A stretch of DNA of 14,413 bases from DATEJJ01 sp039649115 (GCA_039649115.1 JBBWZQ010000253.1:1-14413); one strand, 5' to 3'; shown: positions 1 through 7,035, counted from the first letter of the stretch. Numbers and translations are program-made. The notes: generated by a model from the sequence alone, not told the origin.

Positions 1-1260
1 GACCGGCTGCGCCACGCGCTGGTCCGCCGCCGGGCGGGCGGCCCCGAGCTCGCCGTGCTCTTCATCGACCTGGACGACTTCAAGACCGTCAATGACAGCC
101 TCGGCCACCAGGCCGGCGACGAACTGCTGGTGGCTGTGGCACGGCGGCTGCGCTCCTCGGTGCGCTCGGCCGACACGGCCGCCCGCTTCGGCGGCGACGA
201 GTTCGCCGTGCTGCTGGAAGACGCCGGCGAGTTACCCGCGACCCGGGTCGCCCGGACCGTCCTGGAGACCCTGGAGGCGCCGTTCACCGTCGGCGGCCGG
301 GACGTGTTCGTGCGGGCCAGTGTCGGCATGGCGACGGCTGACTGGCAGGTCAGTACGCCGGAGACCCTGCTGCGCAACGCCGACGTGGCCATGTACCGGG
401 CGAAGTCCGCCGGCGGCAACGGCTTCGAGGTGTTCCGGCCCAGCATGCACACCGAGGCCATGCACCGGCTGGAGCTGCGGGCCGACCTGGAACGCGCGCT
501 CGAACGCGACGAGCTGGTGCTGTACTACCAGCCCGTCATGGACCTCGCCACCGGGTACCCGGCGAGCTTCGAGGCGCTGATCCGCTGGCAGCACCCGACC
601 CGGGGGCTGCTGGAGCCCGGGCACTTCGTGCCGATCGCCGAGGAGACCGGGCTCATCATCCCCATTGGACGGTGGGTGCTGCGCACCGCCTGCGCCCAGG
701 CGCGCGCCTGGCAGCAGCTCTTCGGGCTGTCGCTGGCGATGGCCGTGAACGTCTCGATCCGGCAGCTGGCCGACGACGGCCTGGTCAGCGACGTGGCGCA
801 GGCGTTGCGCGACAGCGGCCTGGACCCGCCCAGCCTGACCCTGGAGCTGACCGAGAGCGCGTTCATGTCCGACGCAGACGCGGCGATCGCGCGGGTCAAG
901 GCCATCAAGAGCCTGGGGGTACGCATCGCGATCGACGACTTCGGCACCGGGTACTCCTCGTTGAGCTACCTGGACCGCATCCCGGCCGACATCATCAAGA
1001 TCGATCGATCGTTCGTCTCGCTGCTCATGGAGTCCGGTGAACGGCCGCCGCTGGTGCAGATGATCCTGGATCTGGCCCGCAACCTCGACGTGCAGACCGT
1101 CGCCGAAGGGGTGGAGCACCAGACGCAGTTCCAGCGGCTGCAGGAGCTGGGCTGCTTCCTCGGCCAGGGGTTCCTCTTCTCCCGGCCGCTGGACCCGCGG
1201 TCACTGGAGCAACTGCTGGCCAGCGGCGCCCTGGACCGCCGCTTCCCGCTGGCCGCCTGA
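1..1260 (+). CDS. GGDEF-EAL cyclic-di-GMP signalling protein (5'-truncated by window edge)
   Basis: This is the C-terminal part of a dual-domain protein that makes and/or breaks cyclic di-GMP. The reading frame is open from base 1, so the true start lies upstream; an internal GTG at 55 is not a credible start because it falls inside the GGDEF fold. Residues below are counted from base 1. The GGDEF active-site motif is intact at 64-68, and an RSAD at 55-58 sits five residues before it, matching the RxxD inhibitory I-site. The EAL domain has EAL (191-193), Asn250 in NVS, Glu285 in ELTES, Asp312-Asp313 in DDFGTG, Lys333 in KIDRSF, Glu369 in AEGVE and Gln389 in GQGF. The catalytic residues of both cyclase and phosphodiesterase therefore appear present. 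Which activity dominates cannot be read from sequence. Sensor domains such as PAS or membrane segments probably lie upstream, unseen. It converges on the iniC-like gene. Confidence 0.95.
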   Translation, partial: DRLRHALVRRRAGGPELAVLFIDLDDFKTVNDSLGHQAGDELLVAVARRLRSSVRSADTAARFGGDEFAVLLEDAGELPATRVARTVLETLEAPFTVGGRDVFVRASVGMATADWQVSTPETLLRNADVAMYRAKSAGGNGFEVFRPSMHTEAMHRLELRADLERALERDELVLYYQPVMDLATGYPASFEALIRWQHPTRGLLEPGHFVPIAEETGLIIPIGRWVLRTACAQARAWQQLFGLSLAMAVNVSIRQLADDGLVSDVAQALRDSGLDPPSLTLELTESAFMSDADAAIARVKAIKSLGVRIAIDDFGTGYSSLSYLDRIPADIIKIDRSFVSLLMESGERPPLVQMILDLARNLDVQTVAEGVEHQTQFQRLQELGCFLGQGFLFSRPLDPRSLEQLLASGALDRRFPLAA

Positions 1261-1323
1261 CCCGCCCCTCAGACCGCCTGACTCGCCCCTCAGACCGCCT
1301 GACTCGCCCGTCAGACCGGCTGG
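1261..1323. repeat. Three tandem 21-bp repeats at the convergent gene ends
   Basis: Three head-to-tail 21-bp units occupy 1261-1281, 1282-1302 and 1303-1323. The first two differ at one base and the third has a few changes. The array starts right after the GGDEF-EAL stop, and the third unit contains the iniC-like stop (TCA at 1311-1313 on the plus strand). The unit length is a multiple of three, so each unit repeats an in-frame TGA for the plus-strand gene and also carries the minus-strand TCA. Alternating TCAG and CTGA segments could pair into small hairpins. No strong terminator hairpin is otherwise visible between these convergent genes. Confidence 0.85.
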
Positions 1324-2738
1324 GGAGACTGCGCCAGGTCGGTCAGCAGCCCCTCGCAACTGCGCACCACCAGCCGCGCGGCGCGCCGCTGATCCTCGGT
1401 GAACACCGGGTTCTCCGTCTGCTCCCGCCAGCGGGCCAGGGCTTCGGCGCCCAGTGCCCACAGTTCCTCCTCGGTCGGCTCGGGCGAGGCACCGAGCCGG
1501 GCGGCCATCTCCGTACCGGCGGCACCCAGCAGCCGGCGCGCCTCCTGGTCGAGGCCGGCCGGCAGCGTGGTGCGCCCGGCACGCAGGCAGGCGAGCAGCC
1601 GCAGCTCCTGGAAGTCGTGCGCGTTGGCCAGCGCCCGGTCGAGGTCCATCAGCAGCCGGCGGGCACCGGGCCGCGGGTCGGCGCGCACCACCGAGCCGAG
1701 CGCCAGCAGCGCGGAGCGCGCCTTGAGCACCTGGCGCCGGTCGAGGAAAAGCTGGTTCATGCAGTCCCGCAGCTCGTCCAGGCCGCTGCGGCGGATCAGC
1801 TCACTGGCCAGAGTGGACTGTGTCGGGCAGCAGGTGCGGATGAGCGTGGTGGACAGCCGCACCCCACACAGCCCGAAGCGCGCCAGCAGCTCCCCGCGCA
1901 CGCCGCGATCCAGGTCGCCCGGGAAGGCGTCGCCCGTGAAGCGGTCCGCCGACAGCAGGTGCCCGGCCAGCTCTTCCCGGGGACGGGCGGACAGCGCGCG
2001 CAGCGCCGCGAACTCGGGCTCGCGCAGGGTACGGCCCGCGACGCCGAGCAGGCCGGCTACCGCCACCACGGTCTGGCACACCGCGCGCACCGGCACCTCC
2101 CGCCGGTACCGGCGAGCCAGCTGCCGTGCCGAGGTGAGTGCGTCGATCCGCCCGCCGCCCACCTCGTCCGCCCGGGAGAGCACCAGGATCGTGTTGACCG
2201 GTGCCGGCCGGGTCAGCCAGGCGTCCTGCGCGTGCCGCAGCGGGCGCAGTCCGGCACCGGGCACGTTGCGCACCAGGTACAGCACGGCGTCGGCTTCCCG
2301 CCAGACGCGCTCCATGACCGGGTCCTCGCCCACCGGCGGCGTGTCGATCAGCGTGGCCGCCCGCAGGTCCCGGGCCGGCCAGTCGACGACGACGTCGGTG
2401 AGTTCCGGGGGTCGCCAGCCCGGCACCCGGTGCCGGTACACCGGCACCTCGCGGGGTGGCCCCTGCGCCGGGTACCCGATGGCGCGCCGCTCCGGCCCGT
2501 CCTGGTACCAGGTGAACGTCCCGCCGCCGCCGGCCGCCACCGGCGCGATCTCCTCGCCCACGAGCGCGTTGACCAGAGTGGACTTGCCGGCGGCGGCGGG
2601 ACCGACGACCGCCACGCGCAGCGGCTCGGCGAACCTGCGCAGCTGCTGCTCCAGCAGGGGCGCGGCGACCGGGCTGTCCGCGTACAGCTCGGCTGCCGCG
2701 TTGAGGATCGCCCACACCGCTTCGTCGAGGCTCGTCAT
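1311..2738 (-). CDS. iniC: IniC-like dynamin-family GTPase
   Basis: This 475-residue protein belongs to the bacterial dynamin-like GTPases and resembles mycobacterial IniC (about 490 residues). The P-loop GPAAAGKST is at residues 46-54, a DTPP motif (G3 position) at 132-135, and SRADEVGGGRID around 188-199 takes the G4 place. As I recall it, mycobacterial IniC has a nearly identical SRADE segment, so Arg in place of the usual G4 Lys looks like a family trait. The rest is helical and Arg/Ala-rich, with no hydrophobic membrane segment, unlike its neighbour. The ATG at 2738 overlaps the upstream GTPase stop as TGATG, indicating translational coupling; a GTG one codon earlier (2741) is also possible. 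A weak GGTGAG may be the ribosome site. It is the last gene of the iniB-iniA-iniC-like cluster. A role in envelope-stress membrane remodelling is inferred from the family. Confidence 0.88.
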   Translation of the reverse strand: MTSLDEAVWAILNAAAELYADSPVAAPLLEQQLRRFAEPLRVAVVGPAAAGKSTLVNALVGEEIAPVAAGGGGTFTWYQDGPERRAIGYPAQGPPREVPVYRHRVPGWRPPELTDVVVDWPARDLRAATLIDTPPVGEDPVMERVWREADAVLYLVRNVPGAGLRPLRHAQDAWLTRPAPVNTILVLSRADEVGGGRIDALTSARQLARRYRREVPVRAVCQTVVAVAGLLGVAGRTLREPEFAALRALSARPREELAGHLLSADRFTGDAFPGDLDRGVRGELLARFGLCGVRLSTTLIRTCCPTQSTLASELIRRSGLDELRDCMNQLFLDRRQVLKARSALLALGSVVRADPRPGARRLLMDLDRALANAHDFQELRLLACLRAGRTTLPAGLDQEARRLLGAAGTEMAARLGASPEPTEEELWALGAEALARWREQTENPVFTEDQRRAARLVVRSCEGLLTDLAQSPQPV

Positions 2739-4462
2739 CACGCGCTCACCAGCTCGGTGCGTACCCGCCCGTACAGGGCGGCCAGCGCGTCCAGTTCCCG
2801 TTCGATCTCGATGTTGCGGCGGCTGCGCTCGGCCGCGCCGCGGTCCGCGTTCTGCTTCGCCTGCCGCGCCGACTCGATGAGCGTGTCCTGCATCTCCTCG
2901 GCCACCGCGGTGAAATGGTCGCGCAGTGTCCGGTGCACCTGGCGCACCACGTCCCGGCAGTCCTTGCTGAACTTGAGGAAGAAGTCCTCGATGTGCCGCT
3001 GCACGATCTGCTTGGCGCCCACCTGCCGGCGCAGCCGCCGGTTCTCCCCTTCATCCTTCAGGGTCTTTCCGCCGAACAGCGCGCCCGCTCCCAGCGACAC
3101 CGCGTTCACCAGCGGGAACCCGGCGAGGCTTGTCAGCAGCCCGAACATCACCAGGCCGCCGTACGAGCCGCGCAGGCCGGTGAACACCTTGTGTCCCACG
3201 CCGAAGGCGCCGGTGGACGGCTCCTCCAGGCCGGCCACGCTGTCGAAGGCGTCGGGCGGCACCCGGAAGGTGGAGCGCGGCAGCGCGCCGTCGCGGTACT
3301 CGGGGAAGCCGGCGGCGATCCGCCGTGCGATCCAGTCCGCCCGCGCCACCAGCCAGGCGAAGTTGGCCTCCGCGGCGTTGCGCATGTTCTCCTCCAGCCA
3401 GGAGTCGAAGCCGTCCCAGACCGCGGCGGGATCGGCGCTGTCGAAGAACTCGTCGACCGCGCGGACAATCTTGCGGGTACGGTCACGCAGGTCGTACTCG
3501 ATGTCGGAGACCAGGTCGGCGATCTCGTCGGCCAGCGTGTTCTGCCACCGCGCGCTGTGCCGGCGCAGCTCGTCGAACCGGCGCTGGGCCTCGCGCAGCT
3601 CCCACTCGGCACCCAGTGCGTAGTCGGAGTCCACGGTGGAGCGCTCCGCCCGCAGCGGGGCGGCCAGCTCCTCTAGGGCGCCGCCGACCATGGCCGCGGC
3701 GGCGCGCGGCGCCCACCGGGTACCCTTGGCCAGCACGTCGGCCGCCAGGAACCGCACCAGGTCGGGGAAGCCCGACTCGGCGTTGAGGCCGGCGTCGCCG
3801 GCGCTCGCGGCGCGCAGCCGCAGCGCGGCGGAGACCGCCACCAGCCGTGCCGGCACGCCGGCCGCGGCGAGCAGCTCCCGGTCCAGCTCGGCGATTTCCT
3901 TCCACTGTGGACAGATGTCGGTCTTGGTGACCGCGAGGATGACATTGGGGCAGGAGCGCGACGCGAACCGCAGGAACTCCACCTCGCCGGGGGACAGCGG
4001 GCCGCTCGCGTCGGAGGCCAGCAGCACGGCGTCGGCCTGGGCCAGGGCGGACCAGACCGGCACCTGGTCGGGGCCGCCGATCGGCGGCGTGTCGATGAGC
4101 ACCAGGCCGGAGCGCAGCAGCTCGCGCGGGATGCCGATCTGCGCGTGCACGCTCGCGCTGGACACCTCGTCCACCTCGACCGGCGCGCTGGTGACCAGCA
4201 CGGCCGACGGCGCCGCCGCGTACCCGACCACCGCCGGCACCGTCGTGGTGAGATCGTCGCCCACCGCGCAGACCGGCGCGTTGACCAGCGCGTTGACCAG
4301 TTGGCTCTTGCCCTGCTTGGGTTCGCCGGCGACCAGCACGCGCAGCGTGGGGTCGAGCAGTTGCCCGCGCTTGCGCTGCAGCTGGCCGACCAGGTCGGCG
4401 CGGCGGTAGACCGCGCACGTTTGGATGGTCTCGTCCAGTACGTCGAGCCAGAATGGCGCCAT
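2738..4462 (-). CDS. iniA: IniA-like dynamin-family GTPase with membrane-insertion region
   Basis: This 574-residue protein resembles mycobacterial IniA, a dynamin-like protein reported to remodel membranes and to be induced by cell-wall drugs. Motifs are the P-loop GEPKQGKS (46-53), a Thr-rich switch (DDLTTTVP), DTPPIGG from Asp124 (G3 position) and TKTD at 179-182 (G4). Long helical regions follow. A hydrophobic, Gly-rich stretch at about 435-465 (core GGLVMFGLLTSLAGFPLVNA) is the likely membrane-contact tip, followed by basic helices. The start is uncertain: ATG at 4462 is chosen, but a TTG at 4474 would add four residues, and neither has a good Shine-Dalgarno sequence. A TGTCCA-N3-TGGA motif sits just upstream. 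It shares the P-loop position and the DTPP motif with the next gene, so the two are paralogues that probably act together, as a hetero-assembly or in sequence. It lies 95 bp after iniB, behind a strong hairpin. Confidence 0.9.
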   Translation of the reverse strand: MAPFWLDVLDETIQTCAVYRRADLVGQLQRKRGQLLDPTLRVLVAGEPKQGKSQLVNALVNAPVCAVGDDLTTTVPAVVGYAAAPSAVLVTSAPVEVDEVSSASVHAQIGIPRELLRSGLVLIDTPPIGGPDQVPVWSALAQADAVLLASDASGPLSPGEVEFLRFASRSCPNVILAVTKTDICPQWKEIAELDRELLAAAGVPARLVAVSAALRLRAASAGDAGLNAESGFPDLVRFLAADVLAKGTRWAPRAAAAMVGGALEELAAPLRAERSTVDSDYALGAEWELREAQRRFDELRRHSARWQNTLADEIADLVSDIEYDLRDRTRKIVRAVDEFFDSADPAAVWDGFDSWLEENMRNAAEANFAWLVARADWIARRIAAGFPEYRDGALPRSTFRVPPDAFDSVAGLEEPSTGAFGVGHKVFTGLRGSYGGLVMFGLLTSLAGFPLVNAVSLGAGALFGGKTLKDEGENRRLRRQVGAKQIVQRHIEDFFLKFSKDCRDVVRQVHRTLRDHFTAVAEEMQDTLIESARQAKQNADRGAAERSRRNIEIERELDALAALYGRVRTELVSA

Positions 4463-4467
4463 CAGAA

Positions 4468-4480
4468 TGTCCAATGTGGA
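4468..4480 (-). promoter_or_regulatory. TGTCCA-N3-TGGA motif upstream of the iniA-like start
   Basis: Plus-strand TGTCCA, three bases, then TGGA form an imperfect dyad (TCCA/TGGA arms) five bases upstream of the chosen ATG. The same ten defined bases recur before the iniB-like gene at 5451-5463. It could be an operator or a small RNA hairpin. The alternative TTG start at 4474 lies inside it. Confidence 0.4.
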
Positions 4481-4504
4481 GTATGGCGGACAGTGGTGGG
4501 TAGT

Positions 4505-4541
4505 GTGAGGCCGGGCCCAGGCAGGGTAGGCCCGGCCTCAC
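4505..4541 (-). terminator. Perfect 13-bp hairpin between the iniB-like and iniA-like genes
   Basis: The arms at 4505-4517 and 4529-4541 are perfect reverse complements (plus strand GTGAGGCCGGGCC and GGCCCGGCCTCAC) around an 11-base loop. The structure starts 16 bases after the iniB-like stop. No U-run follows on the minus strand. It could be a U-less partial terminator or a 3' stabiliser giving more iniB than iniA/iniC message, or it could separate two transcription units. Confidence 0.6.
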
Positions 4542-4557
4542 CCCCGTCGCCACCGGG

Positions 4558-5439
4558 TCAGAACAGGTGGCTGACGTCCAACACGTGCCCCTCCGGGGCA
4601 CCCAGCAGGCTGGTGGTGCCGCCCAGCAGGTCGCCCACCACACCGTGGTGCAGCGGGCTGTCCGTGGTCGTGGCGCTGGTGTGCGCGTTCGCGTCCACCG
4701 AGCCGCTGCCCGACAGCGTGGCCGCGTCGGTCGAGCCGCCGGCGCCGCCGGACAGGCCCAGCAGGCCGGTGCCGCCCAGGACACCGGACAGCTCACCGGT
4801 CAGGCCGTGCGTGGTGTCGGTCACCACGCCGGTCACCGTACCCAGCGTGTGGCTCACGTCCGGCGTGCCGGCCAGCGTCCCGCCCAGGCTGCCGGCCGTG
4901 GTGTCCACGGTGCCGGCGACCGTACCCGTGACGGTGTTGCTGACCGCGCTCGTCGCGTCGGCGACCGCGGTCGCGTCCAGCGTGTGCGCCACGTCGTTGA
5001 CCGGCGAGAAGTCGCCGGAGAGCCCGACCGTGCCGGACAGCCCGCCACCGGTGGTGGCCAACGATCCGGCGAGGCTGGTCAACCCGCTGGCCGCACCCGC
5101 CACGGTACCCGTGGCCGCCATCGTGAAGTCGGCGTTGGCCAGCTGGCTGACCGGCGGCAACTGCTGCGTGACGAGCTGGAGCTGCTGGATCGCGCCGGCC
5201 ACCCCACCGCCCGCGGCACCCGCGGTGAGCTGGTTCAGCGTGGTGTCCAGCGCGGGCACCGCACGCGTCGGCGCGTAGTCGACGACCAGCGGGATCACGT
5301 CCCGCACGTCGGCCGCGTCCACGTCCGACAGGCCGGCGTCGTGCAGCGCGCCCTGCGGGTCGAGCTGGAACGCGGCGCGGGCGTCGGCGTTGCTGAGCAG
5401 GTTGAGCACGAAGTCGTGCAGGGTTTGCGGCGATTCCAT
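4558..5439 (-). CDS. iniB: IniB-like protein (IniB N-terminal domain plus Gly/Thr/Val-rich tail)
   Basis: This 293-residue protein has an N-terminal domain of about 50 residues (LHDFVLNLLSNADARAAFQL, then DPQGALHDAGLSDVDAADVR) that matches the start of mycobacterial IniB. The remainder is low-complexity: Gly, Ala, Thr, Val and Ser with few charges and short imperfect repeats such as TGTVAGTV. The motif DV(A/S)H recurs at about 149 and 194 (both as DV(A/S)HTL) and again at 288-291, ending the protein as DVSHLF. No signal peptide or clear membrane helix is seen. ATG at 5439 is chosen because AGAGGAG lies five bases upstream; an in-frame TTG at 5457 would place that site inside the gene. It heads the iniB-iniA-iniC-like cluster, which is also its position in mycobacteria. 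Its molecular role is unknown; a scaffold or membrane-surface partner for the GTPases is a guess. Confidence 0.85.
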   Translation of the reverse strand: MESPQTLHDFVLNLLSNADARAAFQLDPQGALHDAGLSDVDAADVRDVIPLVVDYAPTRAVPALDTTLNQLTAGAAGGGVAGAIQQLQLVTQQLPPVSQLANADFTMAATGTVAGAASGLTSLAGSLATTGGGLSGTVGLSGDFSPVNDVAHTLDATAVADATSAVSNTVTGTVAGTVDTTAGSLGGTLAGTPDVSHTLGTVTGVVTDTTHGLTGELSGVLGGTGLLGLSGGAGGSTDAATLSGSGSVDANAHTSATTTDSPLHHGVVGDLLGGTTSLLGAPEGHVLDVSHLF

Positions 5440-5450
5440 CGCAGCTCCTC

Positions 5451-5463
5451 TGTCCAAACTGGA
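5451..5463 (-). promoter_or_regulatory. TGTCCA-N3-TGGA dyad upstream of the iniB-like start
   Basis: GTCCA-AAC-TGGAC (5452-5464) is a perfect 5-bp inverted repeat with a three-base spacer, directly upstream of the AGAGGAG ribosome site. Ten defined bases (TGTCCA-N3-TGGA) are shared with the copy before the iniA-like gene at 4468-4480. An operator or a short 5'-UTR hairpin is possible. Confidence 0.45.
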
Positions 5464-5558
5464 CCTAATGGCGGGCCGGACCGGTGTGTCGCGACGACCG
5501 TACGGAGCGCGCGGCCACCGTCACATCGGGGATCTCGCCCCGCCCCTACCGCCGGTGC

Positions 5559-5590
5559 CGTTAGGGGATTCCGGTCGGCGCGTTAGGGGG
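5559..5590. repeat. Two CGTTAGGGG direct repeats spaced 22 bp
   Basis: CGTTAGGGG occurs at 5559-5567 and 5581-5589, start-to-start distance 22 bp, about two helical turns. Each is followed by a G/T-rich run. On the minus strand they read CCCCTAACG. Phased direct repeats in a divergent promoter suggest binding of a dimeric regulator, possibly the LuxR-type protein encoded nearby; this is inferred. Confidence 0.5.
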
Positions 5591-5593
5591 TTG

Positions 5594-5616
5594 GGGGATC
5601 CGTTCGGCCAATCCCC
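5594..5616. repeat. Inverted repeat GGGGAT-N11-ATCCCC
   Basis: A perfect 6-bp inverted repeat with an 11-base spacer lies 64 bp upstream of the Hsp70-like start, adjacent to the phased direct repeats. It is a candidate regulator half-site pair or a leader hairpin. Confidence 0.4.
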
Positions 5617-5679
5617 TCCCTCCCGCAGGCCCACGGACTCTGGTACGAACAGGTGAACCCGGAAGAGTGAAGGAGTCCC

Positions 5680-6987
5680 GTGCCGTACGCCCTGGGGATC
5701 GACATCGGTAGCACGTCCACGTCGGCGGCGGTCGCCCGCCGGTACGGGCAGGACTGGACGGAGCCGGAGACGGTGGCTCTCGGCCAGGCGTCCGCGAGCG
5801 TGCCCTCGGTGCTGGTACAGGTCTCTGCCAACCTGGCGGTGGTGGCGGAGCACGCTCCCGAGGACGGTGACCCGAGGACCATCCGGGGGTTCATCCGGCG
5901 CGTGGGCGACGACGTGCCGCTGCTCGTGGGCGCCGAACCGTACCGGCCGCAGGTGCTCGCCGCCACGTTCGCCGGCTGGGTCGTCGACCAGGTCACCGCG
6001 GCCGAGGACGAAGCGCCCGACCAGCTCGTGCTGTCCCACCCCGCCGGCTGGGGCCCCTACCGCAGGGGCCTGCTGCACCAGGCGCTCTGGCAGATCGGGC
6101 TGGACGGGGTGACCCTGCTGCCCGAGCCGGTCGCCGCGGCCGAGGGGTACGCGTACCGCCAGCCGGTCGAGGCCGGCGCGACCATCGCCGTCTACTCGCT
6201 GGGCGGCACGCACTGCGAGTGCTCGGTCGTGCGGCGCACCACGAGCGCCACCTTCGAGGTACTGGCCAGCGCGGAGAGCAGCGTGCCGGTCGGCGGGGCC
6301 GACTTCGACGACGCCGTCCTCGCCTGGGTGCGCGACCAGCTCGGACCGGCCGTGGCCGACCTGGACCCCGACGATCCCCCGGCGCGCCGGGCCCTGGCGC
6401 GCCTGCGCGAGCGGTGCGCCGCCGCCAAGGAGCAGCTGTCCGAGGCCGCCGAGACCACGATCGAGGTGCGCCTGCCGGGGGTACGCACCGAGCTGGTGCT
6501 CAGCCGCGCCCGGTTCGAGCAGCTGATCCGCCCGGCGCTGGCCGGCACCCTGGACACCCTGACGCACACGCTGCTGGCGGCCGGTGTCGCGGAGCCCGAC
6601 CTGGACGCCGCGATCCTGGTCGGCGGCGCGGCGCGGGTACCCCTCGTGGGCATGCTCGTGTCCGCGGCCCTGCCGTGCCCCGTCGTGGTGGCCGACGACC
6701 CGGCGGCCAGTGCCGCCCGGGGGTCGGCGGTGGCCGCCCGGCTGGTCGGGGCCGCGCCGCAGCCGGCGTCCACCCCGCTCCTGGCCGACAACCAGTTGGC
6801 GGTACCGGGGCTGGAGGGTGCCACCGGCGAGAGCCTGGAGTACCCGCCGCCCCGGCCGCCGGTCGAGATCACGCCGCTGGTGCCGCCCCGGCACGGCGCC
6901 GGCCGCCCGGGTGCGCGCAGTGTCGGCACCGGCGTCCGGGCGACCGTCATGCTCACCGTCCTCCTGCTGCTCGTGGTGGGCCTGTGA
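5680..6987 (+). CDS. Hsp70-like ATPase-domain protein with C-terminal membrane anchor
   Basis: This 435-residue protein carries an actin-like Hsp70 nucleotide-binding fold without the usual substrate-binding domain. The phosphate-1 loop is GIDIGSTSTS (6-15). LPEPVAAAEGYAY corresponds to the Hsp70 NEPTAAALAYG segment. The phosphate-2 loop is YSLGGTHCECS (172-182), where canonical Hsp70 has DLGGGTFD, so the Asp is Ser173. The adenosine motif LVGGAARVP starts near 313. IRGFIRRVGD replaces the usual segment containing the catalytic Lys. A Pro-rich linker leads to a hydrophobic C-terminus from about residue 420 (TVMLTVLLLLVVGL), probably a tail anchor. The GTG start follows AAGGAG by four bases. 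It is divergent from the iniB-like gene and 48 bp before a LuxR-type gene. A membrane-linked chaperone or sensor for the dynamin module is inferred; weak or absent ATPase activity is possible. Confidence 0.88.
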   Translation: MPYALGIDIGSTSTSAAVARRYGQDWTEPETVALGQASASVPSVLVQVSANLAVVAEHAPEDGDPRTIRGFIRRVGDDVPLLVGAEPYRPQVLAATFAGWVVDQVTAAEDEAPDQLVLSHPAGWGPYRRGLLHQALWQIGLDGVTLLPEPVAAAEGYAYRQPVEAGATIAVYSLGGTHCECSVVRRTTSATFEVLASAESSVPVGGADFDDAVLAWVRDQLGPAVADLDPDDPPARRALARLRERCAAAKEQLSEAAETTIEVRLPGVRTELVLSRARFEQLIRPALAGTLDTLTHTLLAAGVAEPDLDAAILVGGAARVPLVGMLVSAALPCPVVVADDPAASAARGSAVAARLVGAAPQPASTPLLADNQLAVPGLEGATGESLEYPPPRPPVEITPLVPPRHGAGRPGARSVGTGVRATVMLTVLLLLVVGL

Positions 6988-6992
6988 CGCGC

Positions 6993-7013
6993 CCGGCCCT
7001 GTAACACGGCCGG
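6993..7013 (+). promoter_or_regulatory. Small hairpin between the Hsp70-like and LuxR-type genes
   Basis: CCGGCC (6993-6998) and GGCCGG (7008-7013) are perfect reverse complements around a 9-base loop that can itself pair TGT with ACA. It lies in the 48-bp gap between two same-strand genes. It may tune readthrough or be a chance GC-rich pairing. Confidence 0.3.
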
Positions 7014-7035
7014 CGACCGGCACGATAGGAGGCGC

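Larger units (their letters stand above)
5440..5679. promoter_or_regulatory. Divergent control region between iniB-like and Hsp70-like genes
   Basis: These 240 bp separate the two divergent units and must hold both promoters. Visible elements are the iniB Shine-Dalgarno AGAGGAG (minus strand), a GTCCA-AAC-TGGAC dyad next to it, a CCGTACGG palindrome (5498-5505), two CGTTAGGGG direct repeats 22 bp apart, a GGGGAT/ATCCCC inverted repeat (5594-5616), and AAGGAG four bases before the plus-strand GTG. A TGGTACGAA at 5641-5649 resembles an extended -10 for the Hsp70-like gene, and TACGGT on the minus strand (5499-5504) could be a -10 for iniB. Both promoter guesses are weak. No conserved small gene is seen here. 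Confidence 0.6.

Noticed and set aside
2166..2174. SRAD in the IniC-like protein as a damaged G4 motif
   Set aside because: The SRADE segment with following GGGRID appears also in mycobacterial IniC as I recall it, so it looks like a family feature rather than decay.
1617..3623. Long plus-strand open frame (668 codons) across the iniC/iniA-like genes
   Set aside because: The minus strand has P-loops, DTPP and SRAD/TKTD motifs in the proper order; the plus frame crosses both genes and their TGATG junction without any domain.
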